Source: Actinoplanes ianthinogenes (GTDB lineage Bacteria; Actinomycetota; Actinomycetes; Mycobacteriales; Micromonosporaceae). From it: a DNA stretch of 64,000 nt. The notes beneath the pieces are model-generated. The model worked only from the letters and a program-made list of their open reading frames with translations, was not told the origin of the DNA and made no database searches. Position 1 is the first letter of the stretch, and every line of letters begins with the position of its first letter. A program made the position numbers and the translations under genes. Shown here piece by piece: positions 43,333 to 51,592 of this stretch. Location: contig NZ_AP023356.1 in NCBI RefSeq assembly GCF_018324205.1, forward strand, positions 3,861,501 through 3,925,500, given 5' to 3'.

Positions 43333-44016
43333 ATGATTCTGCCGCGTTGTGCCGCGTGCGGGCGGATCATGACGTTGACCGGCTATGTCACGTCGAACGG
43401 CGAGTTGGTGTGCCAGCGGCACACCGGCGCGCAGCCGTCCGTCTGCTGTGGTCTGCCGGCCGATCTCTCGCTCGGCGCGGATCGCCCGCTGTGCCCGCGG
43501 TGCGCCACCTCCGCGGTCCGCACCCAGCAGGACGTGAAGCGGGTGTTGCCGCCGATCGCCGCGCGCCTTCGGTCGCTGTCGATCCGGACGACGACACCGG
43601 TGCGGGTGCGGCTGGTGCCGTTCGGCGAGGTGCAGGGTCTGCTCGGCGGGCACGGTGAGGTGCTGGGCGTGACTGTTTCGCTGGGCAGCGAGGTGGTCGA
43701 TCTGATGGTGGTGCGGGATCTGCCGCTGGCCCGGTTCGGGGCGGTGGTGGCGCACGAGGTGATGCACGCCTATCTGGCTCAGCAGGGGTTCGGGATGTTG
43801 CCGCCCGAGGTGGCGGAGGGGCTGTGCGAGTTGCTGGCGCACGCCTGGTTGAAGGATCAGCCGGGTGCTCCGGCGCAGTGGGAGCGCCGCCGGATCAGCG
43901 AGAATCCGGATCCGGTGTACGGCGGCGGGTTCCGGGCGGCCCGGGCCGCGGCGATCCGGGTGGGCGGGGTGCGCCGGATGCTGGAGCACGTCCGCCGCTG
44001 CGGCGAGTTCCCGTGA
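43333..44016 (+). CDS. LIM-like zinc-finger protein with DA1-type metallopeptidase domain
   Basis: 227 residues. The N-terminal 60 carry paired zinc ligands in a LIM-like spacing (CAACGRIM, VCQRH, VCCG, LCPRC). The C-terminal part resembles the DA1-like peptidase domain: VVAHEVMHAYLAQQG supplies HExxH near residue 143, and PEVAEGLCELLAHAWL the downstream Glu. Proteins of this layout occur beside TerY, PP2C and kinase genes in Ter-linked stress systems. A GTGAGG ribosome-binding site precedes ATG 43333. It is the first gene of the cluster, 82 bp before the TerY-like gene. Confidence 0.75.
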   Translation: MILPRCAACGRIMTLTGYVTSNGELVCQRHTGAQPSVCCGLPADLSLGADRPLCPRCATSAVRTQQDVKRVLPPIAARLRSLSIRTTTPVRVRLVPFGEVQGLLGGHGEVLGVTVSLGSEVVDLMVVRDLPLARFGAVVAHEVMHAYLAQQGFGMLPPEVAEGLCELLAHAWLKDQPGAPAQWERRRISENPDPVYGGGFRAARAAAIRVGGVRRMLEHVRRCGEFP

Positions 44017-44051
44017 GCGCGCGGGGACAGGGCCCGCGTGCACGCGCTGTC

Positions 44052-44057
44052 TAGGCT
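44052..44057 (+). promoter_or_regulatory. -10 element (TAGGCT) before the terY-like gene
   Basis: TAGGCT lies 41 bp upstream of ATG 44099, giving a short leader with a GGAGGAA ribosome-binding site; suggests the triad has its own promoter besides read-through from the peptidase gene. Confidence 0.4.
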
Positions 44058-44098
44058 GATCGACGACCGTTCCCACCCGCTCCGGCGCTGGAGGAACC

Positions 44099-44803
44099 AT
44101 GGTTCCCGACGACCGTACCCTCGCTCTGGCCTTCTACCTGCTGGTCGACGTGTCGTATTCGATGAACGGCGAGCCGCTCGACGCGGTGAACCGGATCCTT
44201 CCCGAGGTCGTCGACACCATCGAGGAGAGTCCGACGCTGGGTGACGTCGTCCGGTTCGGCGCGCTGGACTTCTCCGACGACGCGCGCACGGTGCTGCCGC
44301 TCGGTGACCTGCGCGACGTGCGGTCGATCCCGCGGTTCACCGCGCGCGGCGGCACGTCCTATGCCGCCGCGTTCCGGCAGCTGCGCCTGGACATCGATCG
44401 TGACCTGGCGAAACTGCGGGCGGACGGGTTCCAGGTGTACCGGCCGGCGGTCTTCTTCGTCACCGACGGGGCGCCGACCGACGACGTGCCGGAGTTGCGG
44501 GCCGCGTTCGCCGAGTTGACCGATCCGACGTTCCGCGGCCGGCCGAACATCATTCCGTTCGGGGTGACGCCGGAGCTGCCGAAATCGGTGCTCGACCCGT
44601 GGGTGTTCCCGAAGCCGGGCGACAGCGGCAAACCGATGCGCAGCTACGTCTACAGTGGCGCCGGCGATGCCGCGACCGCGATCCGGCAGATCGCCGAGGT
44701 GCTGATCACCAGCATCGTGGCGTCGGCGAATTCGGTGAGCGACGCGGGCACGGCGGGCGGGTTCGTGCCGCCGGACGACGAGGACCTGGGCGACTGGATC
44801 TGA
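44099..44803 (+). CDS. TerY-like von Willebrand factor A domain protein
   Basis: 234-residue cytoplasmic vWA protein of the TerY type. The MIDAS metal site is complete: D17-x-S19-x-S21 in YLLVDVSYSM, Thr in ARGGTSYAAAF near residue 83, and Asp in FFVTDGAPTDD near 123. In tellurite-resistance-related stress systems TerY is proposed to scaffold metal-dependent complexes regulated by phosphorylation. It is followed 4 bp later by a PP2C phosphatase and then a kinase, the TerY-P triad arrangement. Strong GGAGGAA before the start. Confidence 0.85.
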   Translation: MVPDDRTLALAFYLLVDVSYSMNGEPLDAVNRILPEVVDTIEESPTLGDVVRFGALDFSDDARTVLPLGDLRDVRSIPRFTARGGTSYAAAFRQLRLDIDRDLAKLRADGFQVYRPAVFFVTDGAPTDDVPELRAAFAELTDPTFRGRPNIIPFGVTPELPKSVLDPWVFPKPGDSGKPMRSYVYSGAGDAATAIRQIAEVLITSIVASANSVSDAGTAGGFVPPDDEDLGDWI

Positions 44804-44807
44804 GGCG

Positions 44808-45788
44808 ATGACCGAGACGGCCGACGACCCGGCGGACCGGGACCTGCTGACCCCGGCCGGGCCGGAGCACGACGCCGGCGGCGGCGCGCGGCCCTGGGCG
44901 CGGCTGGAGAGCCGTCGCTGGGTGGTGGGTGACGCCGGGCGGCAGGCGGCGGTGCGGGCCCGGGTGCCGCGGATGTTCCGGACACCGCCGCCGGACGTGG
45001 TGGCCGACGGGGCGGAGGCGGGCGCGCTGACGTTCCGGGCCGCGTCGGTGCGGGGTCTGGGGCATCAAGAGCGTGGCGAGCCGCGGCAGGACGCGTACGC
45101 GGTCCGTTTCACCCGCGATCAGCGCTGGCTCGCCGGTTGTGTGGCGGACGGGGTGTCGGCCGCGAAACGGTCGCACGAGGCGGCCGGGATGATCTGCGAG
45201 ACGGTGGCGCAGTCCCTGGTCGACCATCTGATGACCGGCCGCCCGGTGCCGGAGTTCCGCTGGGACGCGGCGGTCCGGGCCGCCGGTGACGCGGTCACCG
45301 AGCTGGCCCGCCCGTTCCTGCCGGACGGGCCGGTGACGTATTCACAGGTCCGCCCGATCATGTCGGCGACCGCGCTGGCGTTCGCCGTCGAGACCGAGCC
45401 GTCCCCGGCCGGCGCCCACCGCGCCGTGCTCGCCAACCTGGCCGGCGACTCGGCCGCGTTCGTGCTGACCGGCGGTGACGGCGGCTGGCGGCCGCTGACC
45501 GCGGTGAAGAACGACGGCGCCGCGATCGTCGACAGCCGGGTGCGGTCGCTGCCCGCCGAGGCCGACGTCACCGCGCACGAGTTCACGCTGCTGCCGGGCC
45601 AGGTCCTGGTGGTGATGACGGATGGGCTCGGGGACCCGTTCGGTTCCGGCGCCGGCGCGGTCGGCGACTTCCTGCGCAGCCGCTGGGTCACCCCGCCCGA
45701 TCCGCTGGCGTTCGCCCAGCAGGTCGCGTTCTTCCGCAAGTCGTTCACCGACGACCGGACCGCGGTCGTGGTCTGGCCGGCCCGATGA
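44808..45788 (+). CDS. PP2C-type protein phosphatase of the TerY-P triad
   Basis: 326 residues. The PP2C core spans residues about 78-325: RGLGHQERGEPRQDAYAV, the metal-binding VADGVSAAKRS, LANLAGDSAAFVL, VVMTDGLGDPF and DDRTAVVVWPAR. The first 75 residues are probably disordered, with a WVVGDAGRQAA segment. The stop overlaps the kinase start by 4 bp, a strong sign of a phosphatase-kinase pair acting on a shared substrate, presumably the TerY protein or a partner. Confidence 0.87.
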   Translation: MTETADDPADRDLLTPAGPEHDAGGGARPWARLESRRWVVGDAGRQAAVRARVPRMFRTPPPDVVADGAEAGALTFRAASVRGLGHQERGEPRQDAYAVRFTRDQRWLAGCVADGVSAAKRSHEAAGMICETVAQSLVDHLMTGRPVPEFRWDAAVRAAGDAVTELARPFLPDGPVTYSQVRPIMSATALAFAVETEPSPAGAHRAVLANLAGDSAAFVLTGGDGGWRPLTAVKNDGAAIVDSRVRSLPAEADVTAHEFTLLPGQVLVVMTDGLGDPFGSGAGAVGDFLRSRWVTPPDPLAFAQQVAFFRKSFTDDRTAVVVWPAR

Positions 45789-46843
45789 CCGAGCTGCCGC
45801 TGCGCGCCCTGGGCCGGCTGCGGCAGCTCGCCCGGGGTGGCACCGCGACCGTCTTCCTCGCCCCGGAGCTGCGGATTCCCGGTCTGCCGGGCGAGCGGTT
45901 CGTCTACAAGCGATACACCGACGCGACCAAGCGCCGGGCCGGGCCGTCGCTGACCACGGGCCTGGCGGGCTTCGTCCGGTTCCGCGAGCGGCTGCCGGAG
46001 CCGCAGCGGGAGGCGTGGGACGCCCGGATCATCTGGCCGGTCTGCGTGGTGGTCGACGAGGCGGGCGCGGCCGACGGCGTGGTGATGCGGCTGATCCCGG
46101 ACCGCTACTTCCAGGATTTCCGGAAAAGGGCGGGCGGGGTGCACCGCAAGCCGCGGGAGATCGAGACGCTGTTCGGCGACGACGAGACGGCGCTGCGCAA
46201 GGGGCTGCCGCCGGTCGGGGTGACCGACCGGTTGCGGCTGGTCCGGGCGGTGGCCGCGGCGTACGGGATGATGCACAAGCAGGGCGTGGTGGTCGGTGAC
46301 ATCTCCGGGCGCAACATCATCTACGACCCGGACCCGGCCCGGCCGTCGGTGCTGGTGGTCGATGTGGACAGCGCCCGGGTCAAGGGGAGCCGGGCGGTGT
46401 TCGGGATGCAGCCGCACACGCCGAACTGGCAGCCGCCGGAGGCCCTGGCGGCGAGCGCCGAGCTGACCGGCCTGACGGATCCCGACGAGGACACCCGGGA
46501 CCGGCTGCGGGACCGCTGGGCGATCCAGAGCACGCGGACCGACGTGTACAAGTTCGCGCTGATGACGGTGCGCATCCTGGCGAACGGCCGGGGCGGCGCG
46601 GTGAGCCGGGAGCCGTCCGGGGCGCGCCGGGTCCTGCGGGACCGGCTGGGCGAGCCGGCCGCGGCGCTGCTGGACGCGAGCCTGTCCCCGGAGCCACGGG
46701 ACCGGCCGGCGATGCGGGACTGGTACGAGCTGCTCCAGCCCCGGCACCGGGCGCAGCCGCAAGCGGCGGCCCGGCAGGTGAGCGGTGGCTGGGTGTGGGT
46801 GGACGGGCAGGGCTGGGTGCGCGGCTCTCAGGCCTGTCCGTAA
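45785..46843 (+). CDS. Protein kinase of the TerY-P triad
   Basis: 352 residues with a divergent eukaryotic-like kinase fold. LARGGTATVFLAPEL is the glycine loop, RFVYKRYT carries the ATP lysine near residue 41, VVVGDISGRNIIYD is the catalytic loop (Asp and Asn present, HRD replaced by VGD as usual in this group) and VLVVDVDSARVKG the metal-binding DFG equivalent. The C-terminal tail ends with a Trp-rich [14 protein letters not shown]. Overlaps the PP2C gene by 4 bp and the convergent vWA-pseudokinase gene by 16 bp. Confidence 0.85.
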   Translation: MTELPLRALGRLRQLARGGTATVFLAPELRIPGLPGERFVYKRYTDATKRRAGPSLTTGLAGFVRFRERLPEPQREAWDARIIWPVCVVVDEAGAADGVVMRLIPDRYFQDFRKRAGGVHRKPREIETLFGDDETALRKGLPPVGVTDRLRLVRAVAAAYGMMHKQGVVVGDISGRNIIYDPDPARPSVLVVDVDSARVKGSRAVFGMQPHTPNWQPPEALAASAELTGLTDPDEDTRDRLRDRWAIQSTRTDVYKFALMTVRILANGRGGAVSREPSGARRVLRDRLGEPAAALLDASLSPEPRDRPAMRDWYELLQPRHRAQPQAAARQVSGGWVWVDGQGWVRGSQACP

Positions 46844-48090
46844 CGCTGGATCGGGCTCGGGTGCCAGCGCCCGGTCCCCTGCTCCGCCGCCGCACCCCCC
46901 GCGAGCCAGGCCAGGTCCGCTTCGTCCCAGGCCGGATCACCCGGTTCCCGTACGCGAACCGCGTCGCAATCGGTGACCAGCAGCTCCACCGTGGGCGTCA
47001 GCCGGTAGTGCACCGAGTCGAGGGCGTGCCCGCCGAGCCGGACGTCGTGCCGGTGCGCGAGCGCGACCAGGTCCCGCACGGCGGCCCGGAGCAGCTCCCG
47101 GTGCTCGGGCGGCGCGCCGAGGAGCCGCCGGTCCCGGAACCGGTCCGGGATGTCCGGCGCGAGCAGCCCGGTGACCGCGGTCGCCCCGTCCCCGACGACG
47201 AGCCGCAGCGGCCACAGCATCCGGCCGGTCAGCTCGGTGGCGTGCTCGCGCAGGGCGACCATCCGCAGCAGCGGGGCGAACGGCTGGTCCGGGTCGAGGA
47301 ACCGGCGGTAGACGAGCGGCCGCCGGTCCGGGTCGGTGACGCCCGGCACGACGGCGGGGTGCACGTCGGTGAGCGGGGCGTGGCGGTGTTCGTACCCGAG
47401 GACGAGGCTGTGCTCCGGGACGACCCATCGGTCGTACGCGACCCGCGGAGCGCCCGCCCCCAGTGCCCGCCGGACTGCCGTGACCACCCGGAAGGCGACG
47501 CCCGTCAGGGTGTCGTCGGCGCCCGCCAGGGCGATCTCGACGTCGCGGCCCGCGCCGAGCCCGGCGAGCAGGTCGAAGTCGGCGCCGGGCAGCGCGACGA
47601 CCAGCACCCGGGGCGCCCAGTCGCGGGTCTGGTCGGCGTGCAGGTTGCGGGTGAGCAGGGTGTCGAGGGCGGCGGCCCGCTCGTGCGGCTCGTCGGCCGA
47701 GCGGCCCGCGGCGATCACGACGAGGCACGGGGGGCGCACGTCGGCGGTGTCGTCCTCGAGCATGGTGATGTCGCTGCGGATCAGCCGGCGCACCGCGAGC
47801 AGCGCGGCGGCGAGCCGGGCCGGGCCGGTGGCGGTCGTGGTGAGCCGCGGCGGCCGGACCGCGGCGTCGGCCTGCTGCAACTGGACCAGCGGGACGAGGT
47901 CGTCGGCGCCGGTGTGCAGCTCGACGCTCCAGCGGACCGCGGCGGCCAGCTCCGGGTCGGCGGTGAGCTGCTCGGCCAGGTGGGCCAGGAGCAGGTCGAT
48001 GGTGGCGCGCCGCCGGTCGGTCAGGTCGCCGGCGACGTCGCAGAGCAGGTACAGCGGCTGGATGGTCAGCCGTTCGGATTCATCGATCAC
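46828..48090 (-). CDS. Fusion of a degenerate vWA domain and a degenerate kinase domain
   Basis: 420 residues, GTG start. Residues 1-225 follow the TerY protein: IQPLYLLCDVAGDL aligns with FYLLVDVSYSM, but the MIDAS D-x-S-x-S becomes D18-x-A-x-D, and VFFVTDGAP becomes LVVIAAGRS, so metal ligands are lost. Residues about 235-400 follow the triad kinase: YRRFLDPDQPFAPLLRMVAL, RMLWPLRLVV and VALAHRHDVRLGGHALDSVH, where the catalytic GDxxxxN is replaced by GGxxxxS. VTDCDAVRVRE retains DxD. It looks like a fused, inactive copy of the neighbouring TerY and kinase, perhaps a scaffold or competitor. Convergent with the kinase gene. Confidence 0.7.
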   Translation of the reverse strand: MIDESERLTIQPLYLLCDVAGDLTDRRRATIDLLLAHLAEQLTADPELAAAVRWSVELHTGADDLVPLVQLQQADAAVRPPRLTTTATGPARLAAALLAVRRLIRSDITMLEDDTADVRPPCLVVIAAGRSADEPHERAAALDTLLTRNLHADQTRDWAPRVLVVALPGADFDLLAGLGAGRDVEIALAGADDTLTGVAFRVVTAVRRALGAGAPRVAYDRWVVPEHSLVLGYEHRHAPLTDVHPAVVPGVTDPDRRPLVYRRFLDPDQPFAPLLRMVALREHATELTGRMLWPLRLVVGDGATAVTGLLAPDIPDRFRDRRLLGAPPEHRELLRAAVRDLVALAHRHDVRLGGHALDSVHYRLTPTVELLVTDCDAVRVREPGDPAWDEADLAWLAGGAAAEQGTGRWHPSPIQRYGQA

Positions 48091-48111
48091 CGCAAGCCCC
48101 CGCGCCCGAGG

Positions 48112-48151
48112 TTATCCACCACCGGCCACCCGCCGCACGAGGTTGTCCACA
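48112..48151 (+). promoter_or_regulatory. DnaA-box-like 9-mers in the pseudokinase / valS divergent region
   Basis: TTATCCACC (48112-48120, one mismatch) and TTGTCCACA (48143-48151) lie in the 113-bp region between the GTG at 48090 (minus) and ATG 48204 (plus). Confidence 0.4.
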
Positions 48152-48190
48152 GGAGACGAAAACGCTGGTGCGGGCCGGCCGGGACGGTCC

Positions 48191-48196
48191 TAGGCT
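48191..48196 (+). promoter_or_regulatory. -10 element (TAGGCT), leaderless start of valS
   Basis: TAGGCT ends 7 nt before ATG 48204 and decides this start over the upstream in-frame position at 48168. Confidence 0.55.
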
Positions 48197-48203
48197 GACC
48201 GGC

Positions 48204-50723
48204 ATGACTGATACGGGAACCGGGCGCCCCGGCCTTCCCGAGCGGCCGTCGCTGGACGGTCTCGAGGACAGGTGGGCGCCGCGCTGGCAGGAGGAGGAGA
48301 CGTACGCGTTCGACCGCTCGAGAAAGCGACCGGACGTGTTCGCGATCGACACCCCGCCGCCGACCGTATCGGGCGAGTTGCACGTCGGGCACGTCTTCTC
48401 CTTCACCCACACCGACCTGGTCGCGCGGTTCCAGCGGATGCGCGGCAAGGCCGTCTTCTATCCGATGGGCTGGGATGACAACGGCCTGCCCACCGAGCGC
48501 CGGGTGCAGCACGTGTTCGGGGTCCGCTGCGACCCGTCGCTGCCCTACCAGCCGGACTGGGAGCCGCCGGCGAGTCCGCCCCGGCCACCGGTCGCGATCT
48601 CCCGGCGCAACTTCGTCGCGTTGTGCGCGCGGATGACCGCGCGGGACGAGCAGGCCTACGAGGCGGTCTGGCGGCGGATCGGGCTGTCCGTCGACTGGGG
48701 ACTGGGCTACACCACGATCGGCGATCGGGCACGGGCCGTCTCCCAGCGGGCGTTCCTGGCGAACCTGGCACGTGGCGAGGCGTATTCGTCCGAGGCGCCG
48801 ACCTTGTGGGACGTCGGTTATCGCACCGCGGTCGCGCAGGCCGAGCTGGAGGACCGGCTCCAGCCGGGCGCGTTCCACACGCTGCGCTTCGACGGGCCGG
48901 GCGGCCCGATCGAGGTCGACACGACCCGGCCGGAGCTGCTGCCGGCGTGCGTCGCGCTGGTCCATCATCCCGGCGACGCCCGTTTCGCCGGTCTGACCTC
49001 CGCGCGGAGCCCGCTGTTCGGCGTCGACGTCCCGGTCCTGCCGCACCCGCTCGCCGAGCCGGACAAGGGGACCGGCATCGCGATGGTCTGCACGTTCGGC
49101 GATCTGACCGACGTCACCTGGTGGCGTGACCTGGACCTGGCCACCCGGGTGGTCCTGGGCCGGGACGGCCGGTTCCTGCCGGAGCCGCCACCGGGCGTCC
49201 CGGCCCAGGCCTATCGGCCGCTGGCCGGCCGGACCGTCGCGGCCGCCCGGCGGGAGATCGTCCGGCTGCTGGGCGAGGCCGGCGCGCTGGCCGGGGAGCC
49301 GCGGCCGGTCACGCATCCGGTCAAGTTCTACGAGCGGGGCGACGCGCCGCTGGAGATCGTCACCAGCCGGCAGTGGTTCATCCGCAACGGTGGCCGCGAC
49401 GCGGGGCTGCGCGAGCGGCTGCTGGCGCGGGGCCGGGAGCTGCGCTGGGTCCCGGAGCACATGCGGCACCGCTACGAGACCTGGGTCGGGGGCCTGACCG
49501 GGGACTGGCTGATCAGCCGGCAGCGGTTCTTCGGCGTGCCCATCCCGATCTGGTACCGGCTCGACGACGCTGGCGAGCCGGATTACGACCAGCCTCTCAT
49601 ACCGGACGATTCGGCACTGCCGGTCGACCCGACATCGGACTGCCCGCCCGGCTTCGAGGAGGCCGCGCGGGACCGGCCGGGCGGCTTCACCGCCGACCCG
49701 GACGTGATGGACACCTGGGCCACGTCGTCGCTCACCCCGTGGATCGCGGCCGGCGACCTGGCCGACCGGGTTCTCCCGATGGACCTGCGGCCGCAGGGCC
49801 AGGAGATCATCCGGACCTGGCTGTTCACCACGCTGCTACGCGCCGAGCAGAGCACCGGGGCGCTGCCCTGGCACACCGCGGTCCTCTCCGGCTGGGTGCT
49901 GAACTCCGACAACCGGAAGATGTCCAGTTCCCGGGGCCGGCTGGTGGCCGCGAGCGCGCCGATCGAGCAGTTCGGCGCCGACGCGGTGCGCTATTGGGCG
50001 GCGAGCGGGCGGCCGGGCGTCGACACGGCGTACGACCCGGGACAGATGCGGGTCGGGCGGCGGCTGGCGACGAAACTGCTGAACGCGTCGAGGTTCGCGC
50101 TCGGGCTGGGCGCGGAGCGGGCGTTGCGGCAGCCGGTCGGCGAGCCGCTCGACCGGGCGATGCTGGGCCGGCTCGCCGAGGTGGTCGTCACGGCGACCGA
50201 GGCGTTCGACCGGTACCAGCACACCGACGCGTTGCAGGCGGCCGAGACGTTCTTCTGGACGTTCTGCGACGACTACATCGAGCTGGTGAAAGAGCGGGCG
50301 TACGCGGACGGGCCGGGTGCGGACTCGGCGCGGGCCGCGCTGGCCGCCGGGCTGTCGGTGCAGTTGCGGCTGTTCGCGCCGTTCCTCCCGTTCGTCACCG
50401 AGGAGGTCTGGTCCTGGTGGCGTTACGGGTCGGTGCACCGCGCCACCTGGCCGACGAAGTACGAGCTGACCCGGGTGGCGCCGGAGAGCGAGCCGGCGCT
50501 GCTGGATCTGGCCGGTGACGCGCTGCGCCAGGTGCGGAGGGCGAAATCGGACCGCAAGCTGTCGATGCGGGCCGAGGTGCCGCTGGCCGAGGCGCTCGGC
50601 CCGGGTCCGATGCTCGACCGGCTGGCGCTGATCGACGCCGACGTCCGGGCGGCCGGGCGGATCGCCAAGCTCGACCTGCTCCGCGACCGGACCCCGGAGC
50701 TGGTGATCGCCTGCGCGTTCTGA
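48204..50723 (+). CDS. valS: Valyl-tRNA synthetase
   Basis: 839-residue class Ia synthetase. TPPPTVSGELHVGHVF holds the HIGH signature as HVGH; TTRPELLPACVALVHHP and KGTGIAMVCTFGD belong to the CP1 editing domain; GWDDNGLPTERRV is the ValRS-type insertion. The second signature reads NRKMSSSRG instead of KMSKS, losing the second Lys, which normally stabilises the transition state of amino acid activation. The C-terminal anticodon-binding domain is present; the E. coli-type long C-terminal coiled coil is short or missing. Could be the only ValRS or a second, divergent copy. Confidence 0.9.
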   Translation: MTDTGTGRPGLPERPSLDGLEDRWAPRWQEEETYAFDRSRKRPDVFAIDTPPPTVSGELHVGHVFSFTHTDLVARFQRMRGKAVFYPMGWDDNGLPTERRVQHVFGVRCDPSLPYQPDWEPPASPPRPPVAISRRNFVALCARMTARDEQAYEAVWRRIGLSVDWGLGYTTIGDRARAVSQRAFLANLARGEAYSSEAPTLWDVGYRTAVAQAELEDRLQPGAFHTLRFDGPGGPIEVDTTRPELLPACVALVHHPGDARFAGLTSARSPLFGVDVPVLPHPLAEPDKGTGIAMVCTFGDLTDVTWWRDLDLATRVVLGRDGRFLPEPPPGVPAQAYRPLAGRTVAAARREIVRLLGEAGALAGEPRPVTHPVKFYERGDAPLEIVTSRQWFIRNGGRDAGLRERLLARGRELRWVPEHMRHRYETWVGGLTGDWLISRQRFFGVPIPIWYRLDDAGEPDYDQPLIPDDSALPVDPTSDCPPGFEEAARDRPGGFTADPDVMDTWATSSLTPWIAAGDLADRVLPMDLRPQGQEIIRTWLFTTLLRAEQSTGALPWHTAVLSGWVLNSDNRKMSSSRGRLVAASAPIEQFGADAVRYWAASGRPGVDTAYDPGQMRVGRRLATKLLNASRFALGLGAERALRQPVGEPLDRAMLGRLAEVVVTATEAFDRYQHTDALQAAETFFWTFCDDYIELVKERAYADGPGADSARAALAAGLSVQLRLFAPFLPFVTEEVWSWWRYGSVHRATWPTKYELTRVAPESEPALLDLAGDALRQVRRAKSDRKLSMRAEVPLAEALGPGPMLDRLALIDADVRAAGRIAKLDLLRDRTPELVIACAF

Positions 50724-50781
50724 TCCGGCAAAAGCCGGGATCGCCGGAGGTGGACCCGCGGTTCGGTCCACCATAGGAGAC

Positions 50782-51363
50782 ATGCCGATCGCCCCGGAGG
50801 AGGTCGAGGCGCCGGCCGGTGACACCGTGCTGTTCCGGTCGTCGCCGGCCCGGACGTTCGTCGCGGTGTTCGCCGTGCTGATGGTGTCGTACCTGCTGGT
50901 CTCCCCGATCGTGAGCCGGCTCGCGCGGGGCAGCGGCGATCCGTGGTGGGTGACCGCGGCGCAGGCGGTCGTCGTCGGCGCCGCGGTCGCCGCGTGCTAC
51001 TCGCTGTCCGCGCGCGCCGCGCTGACCACCTGGGTGCGGGTGTCGGCCGGTGGGCTGGAGCTGGCCGCGCAGGGCAGCGACCCGGTGCTGCTGGCCTGGC
51101 CGGACGTGGCCGCCGTGACGGTGCGGCGCAGCGGGCTGCGCACGGTGCTCGAGGTCGTCCCGGTGGACATGGACGCCGTCCATCCGGTGCAGGGCTCCGG
51201 CGCCGGGTGGCCGGCCGTCGCCGTCACGGAACGCGGGCAGGCCTTCGTCGCCGACCTGACCCAGATCTGGCCGGGTCCGCGGGCGCTGCGGCACGAGCTG
51301 GTGCGCCGGCTGCACCCGTACCCTCAACCGGCCGCGGCCGTCCGCCCACCGCAACCCTGGTGA
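50782..51363 (+). CDS. Small membrane protein with PH-like C-terminus
   Basis: 193 residues. Two transmembrane helices (about residues 24-46 and 58-78) form a hairpin, followed by a soluble domain with strands TWVRVSAGGLELAAQG, LLAWPDVAAVTVRR and TVLEVVPVDMDAV, the layout of bPH-type membrane-associated proteins. Family assignment is tentative. An AGGAGA sits 3 nt before the ATG. The last codons and stop are duplicated 50 bp downstream as part of the terminator repeat. Confidence 0.6.
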   Translation: MPIAPEEVEAPAGDTVLFRSSPARTFVAVFAVLMVSYLLVSPIVSRLARGSGDPWWVTAAQAVVVGAAVAACYSLSARAALTTWVRVSAGGLELAAQGSDPVLLAWPDVAAVTVRRSGLRTVLEVVPVDMDAVHPVQGSGAGWPAVAVTERGQAFVADLTQIWPGPRALRHELVRRLHPYPQPAAAVRPPQPW

Positions 51364-51449
51364 AGGACACGAGGCGGGCCCGCAACGCCCGTTCCGATCC
51401 ACGACCCTGGTGAAACGGACAAGGCGGGCCCGCAAGGCCCGCCTTTGTC
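51354..51449 (+). repeat. Two 50-bp-period copies of a gene end plus terminator
   Basis: ACCCTGGTGA followed by a GGACA-like tract and GGCGGGCCCGCAA occurs at 51354-51385 and again at 51404-51435. The first copy includes the stop codon (51361-51363) of the membrane-protein gene; only the second copy has a perfect stem. Confidence 0.65.
51421..51449 (+). terminator. Intrinsic-type terminator
   Basis: AAGGCGGGCC (51421-51430) pairs perfectly with GGCCCGCCTT (51436-51445) around a 5-nt loop, followed by TGTCCTTT. It lies 57 bp after the membrane-protein stop. Confidence 0.75.
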
Positions 51450-51479
51450 CTTTCGGTCCGCTCCGCCACGGACCACCGA

Positions 51480-51536
51480 TTTCCGGTACGCCCGGAAGCG
51501 CCGCGCCCAGCAGCGGCCCTGGGGCCGTACCGGAAA
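51480..51536. terminator. Long inverted repeat, probable terminator for the opposite gene
   Basis: TTTCCGGTACG (51480-51490) and CGTACCGGAAA (51526-51536) are perfect complements around a 35-nt GC-rich loop with further pairing. It lies 57 bp beyond the stop of the minus-strand gene ending at 51593, and shares the TTTCCGGTACG motif with other gene ends here. Confidence 0.55.
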
Positions 51537-51592
51537 CTGGCGGACCGGACGGGCAGCGGATCTCGGGTGGCCCGCCTGCCGTGCCGGACGGG

